A stretch of DNA of 42,309 nt, from positions 1 through 42,309 of the forward strand of contig JAEUOX010000448.1 in NCBI GenBank assembly GCA_016790475.1. Reading direction: 5' to 3'. Source of the stretch: Rhodoferax sp. Lineage in GTDB: Bacteria; Pseudomonadota; Gammaproteobacteria; Burkholderiales; Burkholderiaceae_C. The notes below the pieces were generated by a model. That model ran no database searches. It was not told the origin of the DNA and saw only the letters and a program-made list of their open reading frames with translations. Shown piece by piece: positions 1-6,886 of the stretch. Position 1 is the first letter of the stretch; each line of letters opens with the position of its first letter. The translations under genes and the position numbers were made by a program.

Positions 1-563
1 GGATGCGTCAGCACCAGGCCCCGCAGCGACACGCGGGAGCGTGGCAGCGTGTTGCGCGGGTGCAGCCGCAGCGGATCATCGTCGCCAGGGCGCCCCCACT
101 GGATCAGCGTGGGCAGCGTGCCGTCGAGCAGACGCTGGCCGTCGTCGCGTACCGTGATCTGCCAGTCCAGGCGCCCGCGGGCGCTCTCCCGGCTGGCCGC
201 CAGGACCGGTCCGCGGTCGAGTTGCAGACCCGCCAATTCCGTACGTGCCTTGTGGATATCCGGGGTGTTCGCGACCCAGTGCACCAGCCGCGGTTCCTGC
301 GCCACGGCGGCCTGCAGGCGCGCGTCGTCCAGGTCGAACCAGCGCGGGCCGGGAGGCGCCGCAGCGAGCGGATCGATCGCGATGATTTCCAGGTAAGCCC
401 AGGGGAAACCGGGTGTGGCCACCTTGAAAAGACGGTTGTGGGTTCCGAACAGCGCATGCTGTCCGCCGGGCCCGGGCGTGATGCCGAAGCGGTCCTCGCA
501 CCACTGGACGCCTTGCGCCAGCGTGCGGGCCGCCACGACGAGATGGTCGATGTGGGACTGCAT
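1..563 (-). CDS. VOC/glyoxalase-like domain protein (3' end outside window)
   Basis: The reverse-strand frame starting at 563 (MQSHIDHLVVAARTL) stays open to the window edge, so the C-terminus is missing; about 187 residues are visible. The opening HIDHLVVAA strand, then a stretch reading GGQHALFGTHNRLF and a PWAYLEIIAIDP strand, is the pattern of the glyoxalase-like (Glyoxalase_3) branch of the vicinal-oxygen-chelate fold. These proteins are usually annotated without a known substrate. It is divergent from the TerC gene at 690, with a 126-bp gap. The family call is fairly sure; enzymatic activity is not inferable. Confidence 0.75.
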   Translation of the reverse strand, partial: MQSHIDHLVVAARTLAQGVQWCEDRFGITPGPGGQHALFGTHNRLFKVATPGFPWAYLEIIAIDPLAAAPPGPRWFDLDDARLQAAVAQEPRLVHWVANTPDIHKARTELAGLQLDRGPVLAASRESARGRLDWQITVRDDGQRLLDGTLPTLIQWGRPGDDDPLRLHPRNTLPRSRVSLRGLVLTH

Positions 564-689
564 GTCCGGACCTTACCATCCCGCCCCCGCGCGGCCACCC
601 GTACGCCGCGGCGCGTTCACTTGTACACTCGCCGGCGCTTTTCATCGCGGCCGGCTCCGGCCGCGTTCTCCCGACCGCCCGCGCCTGCC

Positions 690-1412
690 ATGCCTGACAT
701 CACCACCTCCCTGTTCTGGATTGCCGTACTGCAGATCATCGCCATCGACATCATGCTGGGCGGCGACAACGCCGTCGTGATTGCGCTGGCCTGCCGCAAG
801 CTGCCGCCGGAGCAGCGCAAGAAGGGCATCTTCTGGGGCGTGGTGGGTGCCATCGGCCTGCGCGTCGTGATGATCTTCTTCGCGCTGCAGCTGCTGGCCC
901 TGCCCTACCTGAAGATCGTCGGTGCGCTGCTGCTCTTCTGGATCGGCGTCAAGCTGATGCTGCAGGGCGACGAGGACGGCCACGACAACATCGACGGCGG
1001 CACGACGCTGGCCGCGGCGATCAAGACCATCATCGTCGCCGACGCGGTGATGAGTCTGGACAACGTGATCGCGGTGGCCGGTGCCTCGCATGGCTCGATC
1101 GTGCTGGTGACCTTCGGCATCCTGATCTCGATCCCGATCGTCGTCTGGGGCAGCAAGATCGTGCTGACGCTGATGGACCGCTTCCCGGTCGTCATCACAC
1201 TCGGTGCGGCCCTGCTGGGCTGGATTGGCGGCGGCATGATGCTGACCGACCCGGCCACACCGAAGACGCTGGCCGCGTCGATCCCGCAGGCGAGCTATGT
1301 GTTCGGTGCGGCAGGTGCCTTGCTGGTGGTGGCCATCGGCAAGTTCGTGGCGAGCCGCCGCCCCGGCCCGAAGGCGGTCGAGATTGCGGTCCACCCCCAG
1401 GACAAGTCCTGA
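690..1412 (+). CDS. TerC family (YjbE-type) integral membrane protein
   Basis: A 240-residue polytopic inner-membrane protein. The start MPDITTSLFWIAVLQ is chosen because the open frame upstream has no family resemblance and the divergent VOC gene occupies that DNA. Two family signatures with acidic residues inside membrane helices are visible: DIMLGGDNAVVIALA near residues 18-32 and ADAVMSLDNVIAVAG near residues 112-126. A charged loop (GDEDGHDN) separates the two halves, as in the TerC/YjbE subfamily. Members of the wider family are linked to manganese export and metal loading of exported enzymes; that role here is inference. It is followed after 20 bp by a UspA-like gene, so the two are probably co-transcribed. 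Confidence 0.88.
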   Translation: MPDITTSLFWIAVLQIIAIDIMLGGDNAVVIALACRKLPPEQRKKGIFWGVVGAIGLRVVMIFFALQLLALPYLKIVGALLLFWIGVKLMLQGDEDGHDNIDGGTTLAAAIKTIIVADAVMSLDNVIAVAGASHGSIVLVTFGILISIPIVVWGSKIVLTLMDRFPVVITLGAALLGWIGGGMMLTDPATPKTLAASIPQASYVFGAAGALLVVAIGKFVASRRPGPKAVEIAVHPQDKS

Positions 1413-1432
1413 TACCCCCCGGAGATCCCCCC

Positions 1433-1861
1433 ATGTCCACCCATTGGCTCATTCCGCTGGACGGCTCGGAGCCCTCGCTGCGCGCGGTCGACCATGTCGT
1501 CGCCCAGGCGCGGGAGCTCGGCATCCGGCCCCGCCTGTTCCTGCTGCATGTGCAGGCGCCGCTGTCGTCCGACATCACGCGCTTCATCGACGGCAAGACG
1601 ATCCAGGACTACCACCGCGAAGAGGGCGACAAGGTGCTGGCACCGGGCGCAGCCCGGCTGGCCGGCAGCGGTCTGGAGCACTCCAGCCACCTGCTGATCG
1701 GCGAAGCCGCATCGGCGATCGTTGACTTCGCCGGCAGCAAGGGCTGCAGCATGATCATCATGGGCACGCACGGCTTCAGCAGCGTGATGGGGCTGATCAT
1801 GGGCTCGGTGGCCACCAAGGTGATCCACCTGGCCCCGATGCCGGTGCTGCTCGTCAAGTAG
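1433..1861 (+). CDS. Universal stress protein (UspA family)
   Basis: A 142-residue single-domain cytoplasmic Usp. The N-terminus HWLIPLDGSEPSLRAVDH is the first beta strand and Walker-A-like loop. Near the C-terminus GTHGFSSVMGLIMGS fits the ATP-binding pattern G-2x-G-9x-G(S/T), placing it in the nucleotide-binding branch of the family. The start is supported by GGAG about 8 bases upstream. It lies 20 bp downstream of the TerC-family gene in the same direction, so a shared transcript and a membrane/ion-stress role are plausible. No regulator is visible. Confidence 0.9.
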   Translation: MSTHWLIPLDGSEPSLRAVDHVVAQARELGIRPRLFLLHVQAPLSSDITRFIDGKTIQDYHREEGDKVLAPGAARLAGSGLEHSSHLLIGEAASAIVDFAGSKGCSMIIMGTHGFSSVMGLIMGSVATKVIHLAPMPVLLVK

Positions 1862-1868
1862 CCGCAGC

Positions 1869-2273
1869 TCAGGGCACGTTGCAGGCCAGCTCGACGACGC
1901 GGCCCATGATGGAGCGCGGCTGCGCATCGTTCCAGCTCATCGGGCCATGCTCGGACGCGACAAACTTACCCTCGCCCATCGGCTTGGGGTGGTCCGACGC
2001 ATAGATGCGCCGCACCCGTCGCGCCCGGCAGTCGATCTCGATCTGGTCGCGCGACGACCAGTAGGGCCCGCCGGTGCCGAAGCGCATCGCGGCATGGTCC
2101 CGCAGCAGCCAGACCATGATGTTGTCGCCGACCTTGCGCGAGACCGCCGGATCCAGGTAGATCGTCGAGCCGGAGGCCTCGGCCACCTTGACCCAGGCCG
2201 CCGCGGCGGGCCCGGCGCAGGCAGCCAGCAGGGTCGCGAGCAGCAGGTGGCGGCAGGGGTGCATCGTCGGCAT
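1869..2273 (-). CDS. Small secreted protein, surface-adhesin-E-like
   Basis: A 134-residue protein with a cleavable-looking signal (residues 1-26, hydrophobic LLLATLLAACAGPAAAA). The mature part begins WVKVAEASGSTIYLDPA, continues VWLLRDHA and KQ-like strands, and ends with a Cys near the C-terminus that could pair with C82. The pattern (tryptophan, 'stressed' tyrosine strand, DPASIRK-like segment, two Cys) matches small proteins annotated as surface-adhesin protein E-like in betaproteobacteria. Function is unknown. An alternative start lies three codons downstream at 2264. It is convergent with the UspA gene, 7 bp apart, and sits downstream of the diguanylate cyclase on the same strand. Confidence 0.65.
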   Translation of the reverse strand: MPTMHPCRHLLLATLLAACAGPAAAAWVKVAEASGSTIYLDPAVSRKVGDNIMVWLLRDHAAMRFGTGGPYWSSRDQIEIDCRARRVRRIYASDHPKPMGEGKFVASEHGPMSWNDAQPRSIMGRVVELACNVP

Positions 2274-2301
2274 CGGCCGATGGTAGCGCGTGGCCTGCCT
2301 G

Positions 2302-3453
2302 CTAGGCATCGACGCAGACCCGGTTGCGGCCCGACTGCTTGGCCCGGTACAGCGCGGCATCGGCGCGGGCCAGCACCGCGTCCAGCGCATCCGGCGCCCC
2401 GCGCGTGCAGGCCACGCCCAGGCTGACGGTATAGCGGATCGGCACGCCGTCCACGACGACGCTGGCCGCCTCCACCAGCGCGCGCAGACGCTCGGCCACC
2501 AGGGCGGCCGAGGCGGCATCCAGGCCATCCAGCACCAGCACGAACTCCTCGCCACCGTAACGGACCACCAGGTCCCCGGGCCGGACCTGCGCCACCAGCA
2601 CACCGGCCAGATGCACCAGCACCTGGTCGCCCGCCGGATGGCCGTGGCGATCGTTGATGGCCTTGAACAGGTCGGCATCGACGATGACCAGCGCCACCGG
2701 CCGGCGCGCCGCCGCGGCCCGGGCCAGCACGCGGCGCCCCAGCGCGTCCATGCCGGCGCGGTTCAGCGTGCCGGTCAGGCTGTCCTGCAGGCGCAGGCGG
2801 TTCAGACGGTCCGCATGGCGATGCAGCACCAGCAGGATCAGGCCGAACGCGATCATCACCTGGGCCACCGACGCAGCGAGCACCGAGATGCCCGCCAGTA
2901 CCTCGATACGTTCCGGATCGACGCGGGCGACCGGCTCCAGCAGCAGGTACACCGCGCGCAGCGACAGCACCAGTCCCAGCATCACGAACCCGGCGACGCT
3001 GGCTGCCACGCCGGAGCGGCTGCTGCCCTGCAGCCGGCGCACCAGGATCGCGGCACTCCAGAAGCTCAGGGCCCCCAGATACAGGCCGCTGACGATCAGC
3101 CGCGCTCCCTTGTCGGGCTGGACCCAGGCGAACCAGGCCGGCAGCAGCAGGGCCCCGAGCGCGATGCCCCCGACCGCCAGCGCCGACAGGTCGGCGCCGC
3201 AGAAGCGCCGAAGCCCGCGCAGCACCAGCGCCATGCCCAGGCCGATCAATCCGTAGCTCAGGCCCGCATGCACCAGCGGGTGGTAGTCGGTCAGGGCCCC
3301 GACCGCGAAGCCGAGGCTCGCCGCCACATTGCCCTGGGCCCACAGACGCTGCTCCGCCAGTGCATCCGCCGGCAATGCCGCCATGACCATCAGCACCGTG
3401 GTGACGGTCGTGAAGACGATCAGCACGAGCAGCAAGGTGGCGGGGTTCAGCAT
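2302..3453 (-). CDS. Membrane diguanylate cyclase (GGDEF domain)
   Basis: A 383-residue protein. Residues 1-212 form about six or seven hydrophobic segments, an integral-membrane sensor of unknown ligand. The GGDEF domain follows (about 220-383), with the substrate-binding segment DADLFKAINDRHGHPAGD and an intact catalytic GGEEF at residues 300-304. A product-inhibition I-site RPGD sits five residues upstream (291-294), so the enzyme is predicted to be an active cyclase making c-di-GMP from two GTP and limited by its product. It is divergent from the acyl-CoA synthetase gene across 90 bp. The only downstream gene on the strand is the small secreted protein, 28 bp away. Confidence 0.9.
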   Translation of the reverse strand: MLNPATLLLVLIVFTTVTTVLMVMAALPADALAEQRLWAQGNVAASLGFAVGALTDYHPLVHAGLSYGLIGLGMALVLRGLRRFCGADLSALAVGGIALGALLLPAWFAWVQPDKGARLIVSGLYLGALSFWSAAILVRRLQGSSRSGVAASVAGFVMLGLVLSLRAVYLLLEPVARVDPERIEVLAGISVLAASVAQVMIAFGLILLVLHRHADRLNRLRLQDSLTGTLNRAGMDALGRRVLARAAAARRPVALVIVDADLFKAINDRHGHPAGDQVLVHLAGVLVAQVRPGDLVVRYGGEEFVLVLDGLDAASAALVAERLRALVEAASVVVDGVPIRYTVSLGVACTRGAPDALDAVLARADAALYRAKQSGRNRVCVDA

Positions 3454-3543
3454 GTCGTGGCCCTGGTTTCAGTCTAGCAGCCGGCACCGGGCGCTGGCCC
3501 GGCCGCGCCGTGCGCATAATGCGCCGAAAACCAAGGAGACACC

Positions 3544-5235
3544 ATGCTTGCCGCTACCCAGGCCTTTCACGCAGCACGGGACCTGCTGTTCGCCCACCGC
3601 GAGGACTACGAAGGCGCCGTGCGCCTGTTCCAGTGGCCCCGGCTGCAGCAGTTCAACTGGGCGCTTGACCACTTCGACGTGATCGCCCAGGGCAACACGA
3701 CACCCGCGCTGCACATCGTCGAGGAAGACGGCAGCCAGTGCGTGCGCTCCTATGCCGAGATGGCACGTCGCTCCGGCCAGGTGGCGAACTTCCTGCGCCA
3801 GCAGGGCGTGCGCCGGGGCGACCGGCTGCTGCTGGTGATGGGCAACGAGCTCGCGCTGTGGGAATGCATGCTGGCAGCGTTCAAGCTGGGTGCCGTGGTC
3901 ATCCCGGCCACCGGGCTGCTGACGCCGGCCGACCTGTCGGACCGGCTGGAGCGGGGCAGGGTCCGCCATGTCGTGGCCGGCAGCGCGCAGGTGCCGAAGT
4001 TCGCGACGCTGCCGGGCGACTACACCCGGATCTGCGTCGGCGCGGCCCAGCCCGGCTGGCTGGACTGGGCGCAGACCGCCGCCGCGCCGGAGAACTTCGT
4101 CCCGGATGGCGCCACGCAGGCCAGCGATCCGCTGCTGCTGTACTTCACGTCCGGCACCACGTCCAAGCCCAAGCTGGTGCTGCACACGCACCAAAGCTAT
4201 CCCGTCGGCCACCTGTCGACGATGTACTGGCTGGGCCTGCGCCCGGGTGACGTGCATCTGAACATCTCCTCGCCCGGCTGGGCCAAGCACGCCTGGAGCT
4301 GCCTGTTTGCGCCCTGGAATGCCGGCGCCTGCGTGTTCATCCACAACGTCGCGCGCTTTCAGCCGGCGGCACTGCTGCAGGCGCTGGCGCAGCACCGCGT
4401 CACCAGCCTGTGTGCGCCGCCCACCGTCTGGCGCATGCTGATCCAGGAGGATTTGGCCGTCTGGCGCGCGCGGCTGCAACTGCGCGAAGTCATCGGTGCC
4501 GGCGAGCCGCTGAATCCGGAAGTCATCGACCAGGTGCACACGGCCTGGGGCCTGACGCTGCGCGACGGCTTCGGCCAGACCGAGACCACCGCGCAGATCG
4601 GCAATTCGCCGGGCCAGCCGGTCAAGCCGGGATCGATGGGCCGCCCGCTGCCGGGCTACCAGGTGGCGCTGCTGGACGTGGACGACCGCGAGGCCAACGA
4701 AGGCGAGGTGAGCCTGCGGCTGGATCCGCGCCCGGTGGGCCTGATGCAGGGGTACGAGGACAGCGAGGAGAAGACGCGGGAAGTGATGCGCGGCGGCTTC
4801 TACCGCACCGGCGACGTCGCCACGCGCGACGCGGACGGCTACATCACCTTCGTCGGCCGCGCAGACGACGTCTTCAAGGCCTCGGACTACCGGATCAGCC
4901 CGTTCGAGCTGGAGAGCACGCTGCTGGAGCATCCGGCAATTGCCGAAGCGGCGGTCGTGCCCAGCCCCGACCCGATCCGGCTGGCGGTGCCCAAGGCTTT
5001 CGTGGTGCTGGCCGCCGGGCAGACGCCCTCGGCCGCGCTGGCGCAGCGCATCTTCGCGTTCTCCCGGGAGCGGCTGGCGCCCTACAAGCGGCTGCGCCGC
5101 ATCGCGTTCACCGCCGAGCTGCCGAAGACCATCTCCGGCAAGATCCGCCGGGTGGACCTGCGCAACGGCGAAGCCCGGGCCGTCGGGCAGGACGAGCGCC
5201 CGGAGCACGACTACCGGGAAGAGGACTTTTCCTGA
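3544..5235 (+). CDS. AMP-forming acyl-CoA synthetase
   Basis: A 563-residue adenylate-forming enzyme that activates a carboxylate with ATP and then CoA. The AMP-binding loop YFTSGTTSKPKLV is at about residues 199-211, the A5-type motif GFGQTE near 343, the hinge/ribose-binding TGDVATRDADGYI near 422, and the acylation lysine K533 in TISGKIRR. The GWAKHAWSCLFAPWNAGA segment resembles medium-chain or benzoate-type acyl-CoA synthetases, but the acyl substrate cannot be read. A near-ideal AAGGAG lies 7 bases before ATG and a CATAAT box lies about 30 bases upstream. It stands alone between divergent and convergent neighbours, separate from the catabolic island further right. Confidence 0.88.
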   Translation: MLAATQAFHAARDLLFAHREDYEGAVRLFQWPRLQQFNWALDHFDVIAQGNTTPALHIVEEDGSQCVRSYAEMARRSGQVANFLRQQGVRRGDRLLLVMGNELALWECMLAAFKLGAVVIPATGLLTPADLSDRLERGRVRHVVAGSAQVPKFATLPGDYTRICVGAAQPGWLDWAQTAAAPENFVPDGATQASDPLLLYFTSGTTSKPKLVLHTHQSYPVGHLSTMYWLGLRPGDVHLNISSPGWAKHAWSCLFAPWNAGACVFIHNVARFQPAALLQALAQHRVTSLCAPPTVWRMLIQEDLAVWRARLQLREVIGAGEPLNPEVIDQVHTAWGLTLRDGFGQTETTAQIGNSPGQPVKPGSMGRPLPGYQVALLDVDDREANEGEVSLRLDPRPVGLMQGYEDSEEKTREVMRGGFYRTGDVATRDADGYITFVGRADDVFKASDYRISPFELESTLLEHPAIAEAAVVPSPDPIRLAVPKAFVVLAAGQTPSAALAQRIFAFSRERLAPYKRLRRIAFTAELPKTISGKIRRVDLRNGEARAVGQDERPEHDYREEDFS

Positions 5236-5260
5236 ATTTCGCTGCGCCAGGCGAAACGCA

Positions 5261-5560
5261 TCAGGCCGTCCGGTCGAGCAAAGCGCCGGCCATGCGGTCG
5301 GCGGTCTTGAACACCGACAGGTTGGCCAGGTAGGCATTCTTGGCCTGCAACTGGGCCACCACATCGGCCTCCAGCGCGGCACCCTCGGCCTGGGCACGCT
5401 GCAGCTCGGTCGTGACGCCCCCCTGCGGCTGGGCACGCTGCTGTACCTCCTGGCGCCGGAAGCCGGGCGTGGCGACATTGGCCACGTTGTGGGCGGCGGC
5501 CTGCAGCTGCTGCTGCGCAGCCTGCATGCCGGAGAGCGCGATCGAAGAGGTGCTGTTCAT
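5261..5560 (-). CDS. Short flagellar basal-body-rod-like protein
   Basis: A 99-residue protein built only from the two ends of a flagellar rod/hook protein. Residues 1-36 carry the N-terminal rod motif (SGMQAAQQQLQAAAHNVANVATPGFRR), and residues about 65-99 (ADVVAQLQAKNAYLANLSVFKTADRMAGALLD) match the C-terminal coiled-coil segment of FlgB/FlgC/FlgE-type proteins. The two helices are joined by only some 25 residues. Normal rod proteins are longer (FlgB and FlgC about 130-140 residues). No other flagellar gene is in the window, so this is an orphan. It could be a rod-derived accessory protein or an unassociated paralogue. It converges on the acyl-CoA synthetase gene. Confidence 0.75.
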   Translation of the reverse strand: MNSTSSIALSGMQAAQQQLQAAAHNVANVATPGFRRQEVQQRAQPQGGVTTELQRAQAEGAALEADVVAQLQAKNAYLANLSVFKTADRMAGALLDRTA

Positions 5561-5674
5561 CGGGGCCTCACAAAGTTGCCTGCCATGGTACTGCGGCGGG
5601 GCGGCAGCCGGGTCCCCGGGGTGCATCCGCATCAGGTAAGAATCGGCATTTCCATGACTTTTCCGGAGCCCGCG

Positions 5675-6058
5675 ATGCATCCTTCCGTCCGCTACCCGCG
5701 CCAGAGCGACACGCCGGTGTCCCATCTGCCCTTCAGCCCGGCCGTGCAGGTCGGCAACCTGGTGTTCGTCTCCGGACAGGCCTCGGTGGACCTGACCGGC
5801 AAGATCATCTCCGACACCTTCGAGGGAGAGTTCCGCCGCTCGGTCGAGAACCTGCGCCGGGTGCTGCAGTCGGCGGGCTGCGACCTGAGCCATGTGGTGC
5901 AGACGCGCAACTACGTGCGCGACGCGGGTGACCTGGCGCTGTTCAACCAGCTCTATCGCGAGTATTTCAGCGCGCCCTACCCGGCACGCACGACGCTGTC
6001 CGGCTGCCTGTCCGAGGCGCTGCGCTTCGAGATCGAATGCGTAGCCGTGGCGCCTTGA
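5675..6058 (+). CDS. RidA (YjgF/YER057c/UK114) family protein
   Basis: A 127-residue protein of the trimeric RidA fold, whose founding members hydrolyse reactive enamine/imine intermediates. Visible family features are VGNLVFVSGQASVDLTGK, the central amphipathic helix FRRSVENLRRVLQSAGCDLSHVVQTRNYV, and YPARTTLSG. The archetypal catalytic arginine position of the R-T/V motif is occupied by the PARTTL arginine. The end EIECVAVAP also fits. The start at 5675 is preferred over an in-frame ATG at 5654 because GGAG stands 7 bases upstream of 5675. It is divergent from the flagellar-rod-like gene. The exact subgroup, and hence substrate, is uncertain. Confidence 0.9.
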   Translation: MHPSVRYPRQSDTPVSHLPFSPAVQVGNLVFVSGQASVDLTGKIISDTFEGEFRRSVENLRRVLQSAGCDLSHVVQTRNYVRDAGDLALFNQLYREYFSAPYPARTTLSGCLSEALRFEIECVAVAP

Positions 6059-6073
6059 CGGCCCCCGGGCCGC

Positions 6074-6301
6074 TCAGGCCATCGCGGTGCCGCTGATCGC
6101 ATACCAGCTCGACACCGACAGGTTGGGATGGCCACCGACCTCGGCCGCTTCCGGCGGGGCCTCCCAGGCGGTCCCCATCGCGCGGGGCGCCTGCCGTGGG
6201 CCGTCGTCCGGCAAACTGCGGCCCCGGGCGAGGCGATCATCGCGACGGATGTCGTACCGCTCGCCGGCGGCGGGCTGCCCAAGGAGGGTCGCTGAACTCA
6301 T
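6074..6301 (-). CDS. Hypothetical small protein (75 aa)
   Basis: An open frame of 75 codons. In its favour are an AAAGG ribosome-binding-like sequence 6 bases before ATG, its position filling an otherwise empty interval, and its codon pattern. The protein is polar and proline/arginine-rich and ends GGHPNLSVSSWYAISGTAMA, without a membrane segment, signal peptide or motif that I recognise. Its leader DNA contains the nested inverted repeats at 6329-6389. It could equally be a chance frame in GC-rich DNA. Confidence 0.4.
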   Translation of the reverse strand: MSSATLLGQPAAGERYDIRRDDRLARGRSLPDDGPRQAPRAMGTAWEAPPEAAEVGGHPNLSVSSWYAISGTAMA

Positions 6302-6328
6302 GATGGCCTTTCGCGTCGCTGCGGGACA

Positions 6329-6389
6329 CCGGTGGCCCGGCCACCGGCAAGGGATCCTGCCGCAACACTGCTGCAGAACCCTTGCCGGT
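6329..6389. repeat. Overlapping inverted repeats between the 75-aa ORF and slyX
   Basis: Two strong dyads overlap. Repeat A (6329-6347) is a perfect 9+1+9 palindrome, CCGGTGGCC-C-GGCCACCGG. Repeat B has perfect 11-base arms ACCGGCAAGGG (6343-6353) and CCCTTGCCGGT (6379-6389). Its 25-base interior can pair further (CTGC/GCAG, then GCA/TGC around a four-base loop), giving an extended 47-nt hairpin. Repeats A and B share bases 6343-6347, so in RNA they would be mutually exclusive. They could form in the leader of either the 75-aa ORF or slyX. There is no T-tract. Confidence 0.75.
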
Positions 6390-6460
6390 TGTATCGGCGT
6401 GCCGCTACCTTTCTATAGTGTTTTGACGCCGGCGGATCGCATCGGGTCCAATAGGGCCCC

Positions 6461-6673
6461 ATGGACACCTCCTCCCCCGCCGAGCAGCGGCTCACCGAAC
6501 TCGAGATCCGCAGCGGATTTGCCGAAGACCTGCTCGATACGCTGAACCAGACGGTCTACCGCCAGCAGCAGCAGATCGATCAGTTGCAGCAGGAACTGCG
6601 CGCACTCCGGCAGATGGTCCTGACGCCCGCCAGCCCCCGGCCGACAGGCGACGAACGACCCCCGCACTACTGA
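6461..6673 (+). CDS. slyX: SlyX family protein
   Basis: A 70-residue cytoplasmic protein with the full SlyX pattern: an N-terminal helix EQRLTELEIRSGFAEDLLDTLNQTVYRQQQQIDQLQQELRALRQ predicted as coiled coil, then a short basic and proline-rich tail ending PPHY, which is the family hallmark. Length equals the usual 70-75 residues. SlyX proteins are conserved in proteobacteria with no firmly established function. A TATAGT box lies at 6414-6419 but I see no convincing -35 partner. It is unlinked to its neighbours. Confidence 0.93.
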   Translation: MDTSSPAEQRLTELEIRSGFAEDLLDTLNQTVYRQQQQIDQLQQELRALRQMVLTPASPRPTGDERPPHY

Positions 6674-6739
6674 TGGCCAAGTCTGCCGGCGGCCGCCAGG
6701 CGGCACGGCGGGGCGACGTTGTCAGGCACGTCGACAAGT

Positions 6740-6753
6740 GTGTAATATTTCAC
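6740..6753. promoter_or_regulatory. AT-centred dyad, candidate activator site upstream of the sigma-54 promoter
   Basis: The sequence GTGTAATATTTCAC is a 14-bp dyad with one mismatched pair. It lies roughly 120 bases before the predicted transcription start of the PEP-CTERM gene, the distance normal for enhancer-binding proteins of sigma-54 promoters. Assignment to a particular activator (for example a PrsR-type regulator) is inference only. Confidence 0.35.
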
Positions 6754-6820
6754 GTCACTACTGTCGGTAAAGGCTACACATCCTTCCGGGCAATTCAATA
6801 ATTGGCATTTTTTCTTTATG

Positions 6821-6833
6821 AATCAATGACTTG
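6821..6833 (+). promoter_or_regulatory. Predicted IHF site
   Basis: AATCAATGACTTG matches the IHF consensus WATCAANNNNTTR at every specified position. It lies seven bases before the -24 element of the predicted sigma-54 promoter, around -40 relative to the expected transcription start. DNA bending here would bring an upstream activator to the polymerase. Confidence 0.55.
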
Positions 6834-6839
6834 AGAATC

Positions 6840-6855
6840 TGGCACAGTGCGTGCA
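6840..6855 (+). promoter_or_regulatory. Sigma-54 (RpoN) -24/-12 promoter of the PEP-CTERM gene
   Basis: TGGCACAGTGCGTGCA fits the RpoN consensus TGGCACGN4TTGCW at all but two specified positions. The essential GG (-24) and GC (-12) doublets are at the correct distance. The predicted start near 6866 leaves a 21-base leader carrying the GGAG ribosome-binding site at 6877-6880. Known biology supports it: PEP-CTERM genes in several betaproteobacteria are governed by the PrsK/PrsR system and an RpoN-type sigma factor. Confidence 0.65.
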
Positions 6856-6886
6856 TGGAGGCAGGCATCACGCTCTGGAGAATGCC

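Noticed and set aside
3-689. N-terminal extension of the TerC frame to position 3
   Set aside because: The extension covers the reverse-strand VOC gene and has no similarity to TerC; family proteins start at the first membrane helix.
564-689. Possible yybP-ykoY manganese riboswitch before the TerC-family gene
   Set aside because: Many TerC/YjbE genes have one, but this 126-bp divergent gap shows none of the conserved loop sequences and little room for the fold.
3469-5478. A 669-codon reverse-strand frame over the acyl-CoA synthetase
   Set aside because: Shadow of the synthetase gene; the forward protein has every adenylate-forming motif.
5654-5674. Earlier ATG for the RidA gene
   Set aside because: It lacks a ribosome-binding sequence, whereas GGAG lies 7 bases before the ATG at 5675 and the shorter form matches family length.
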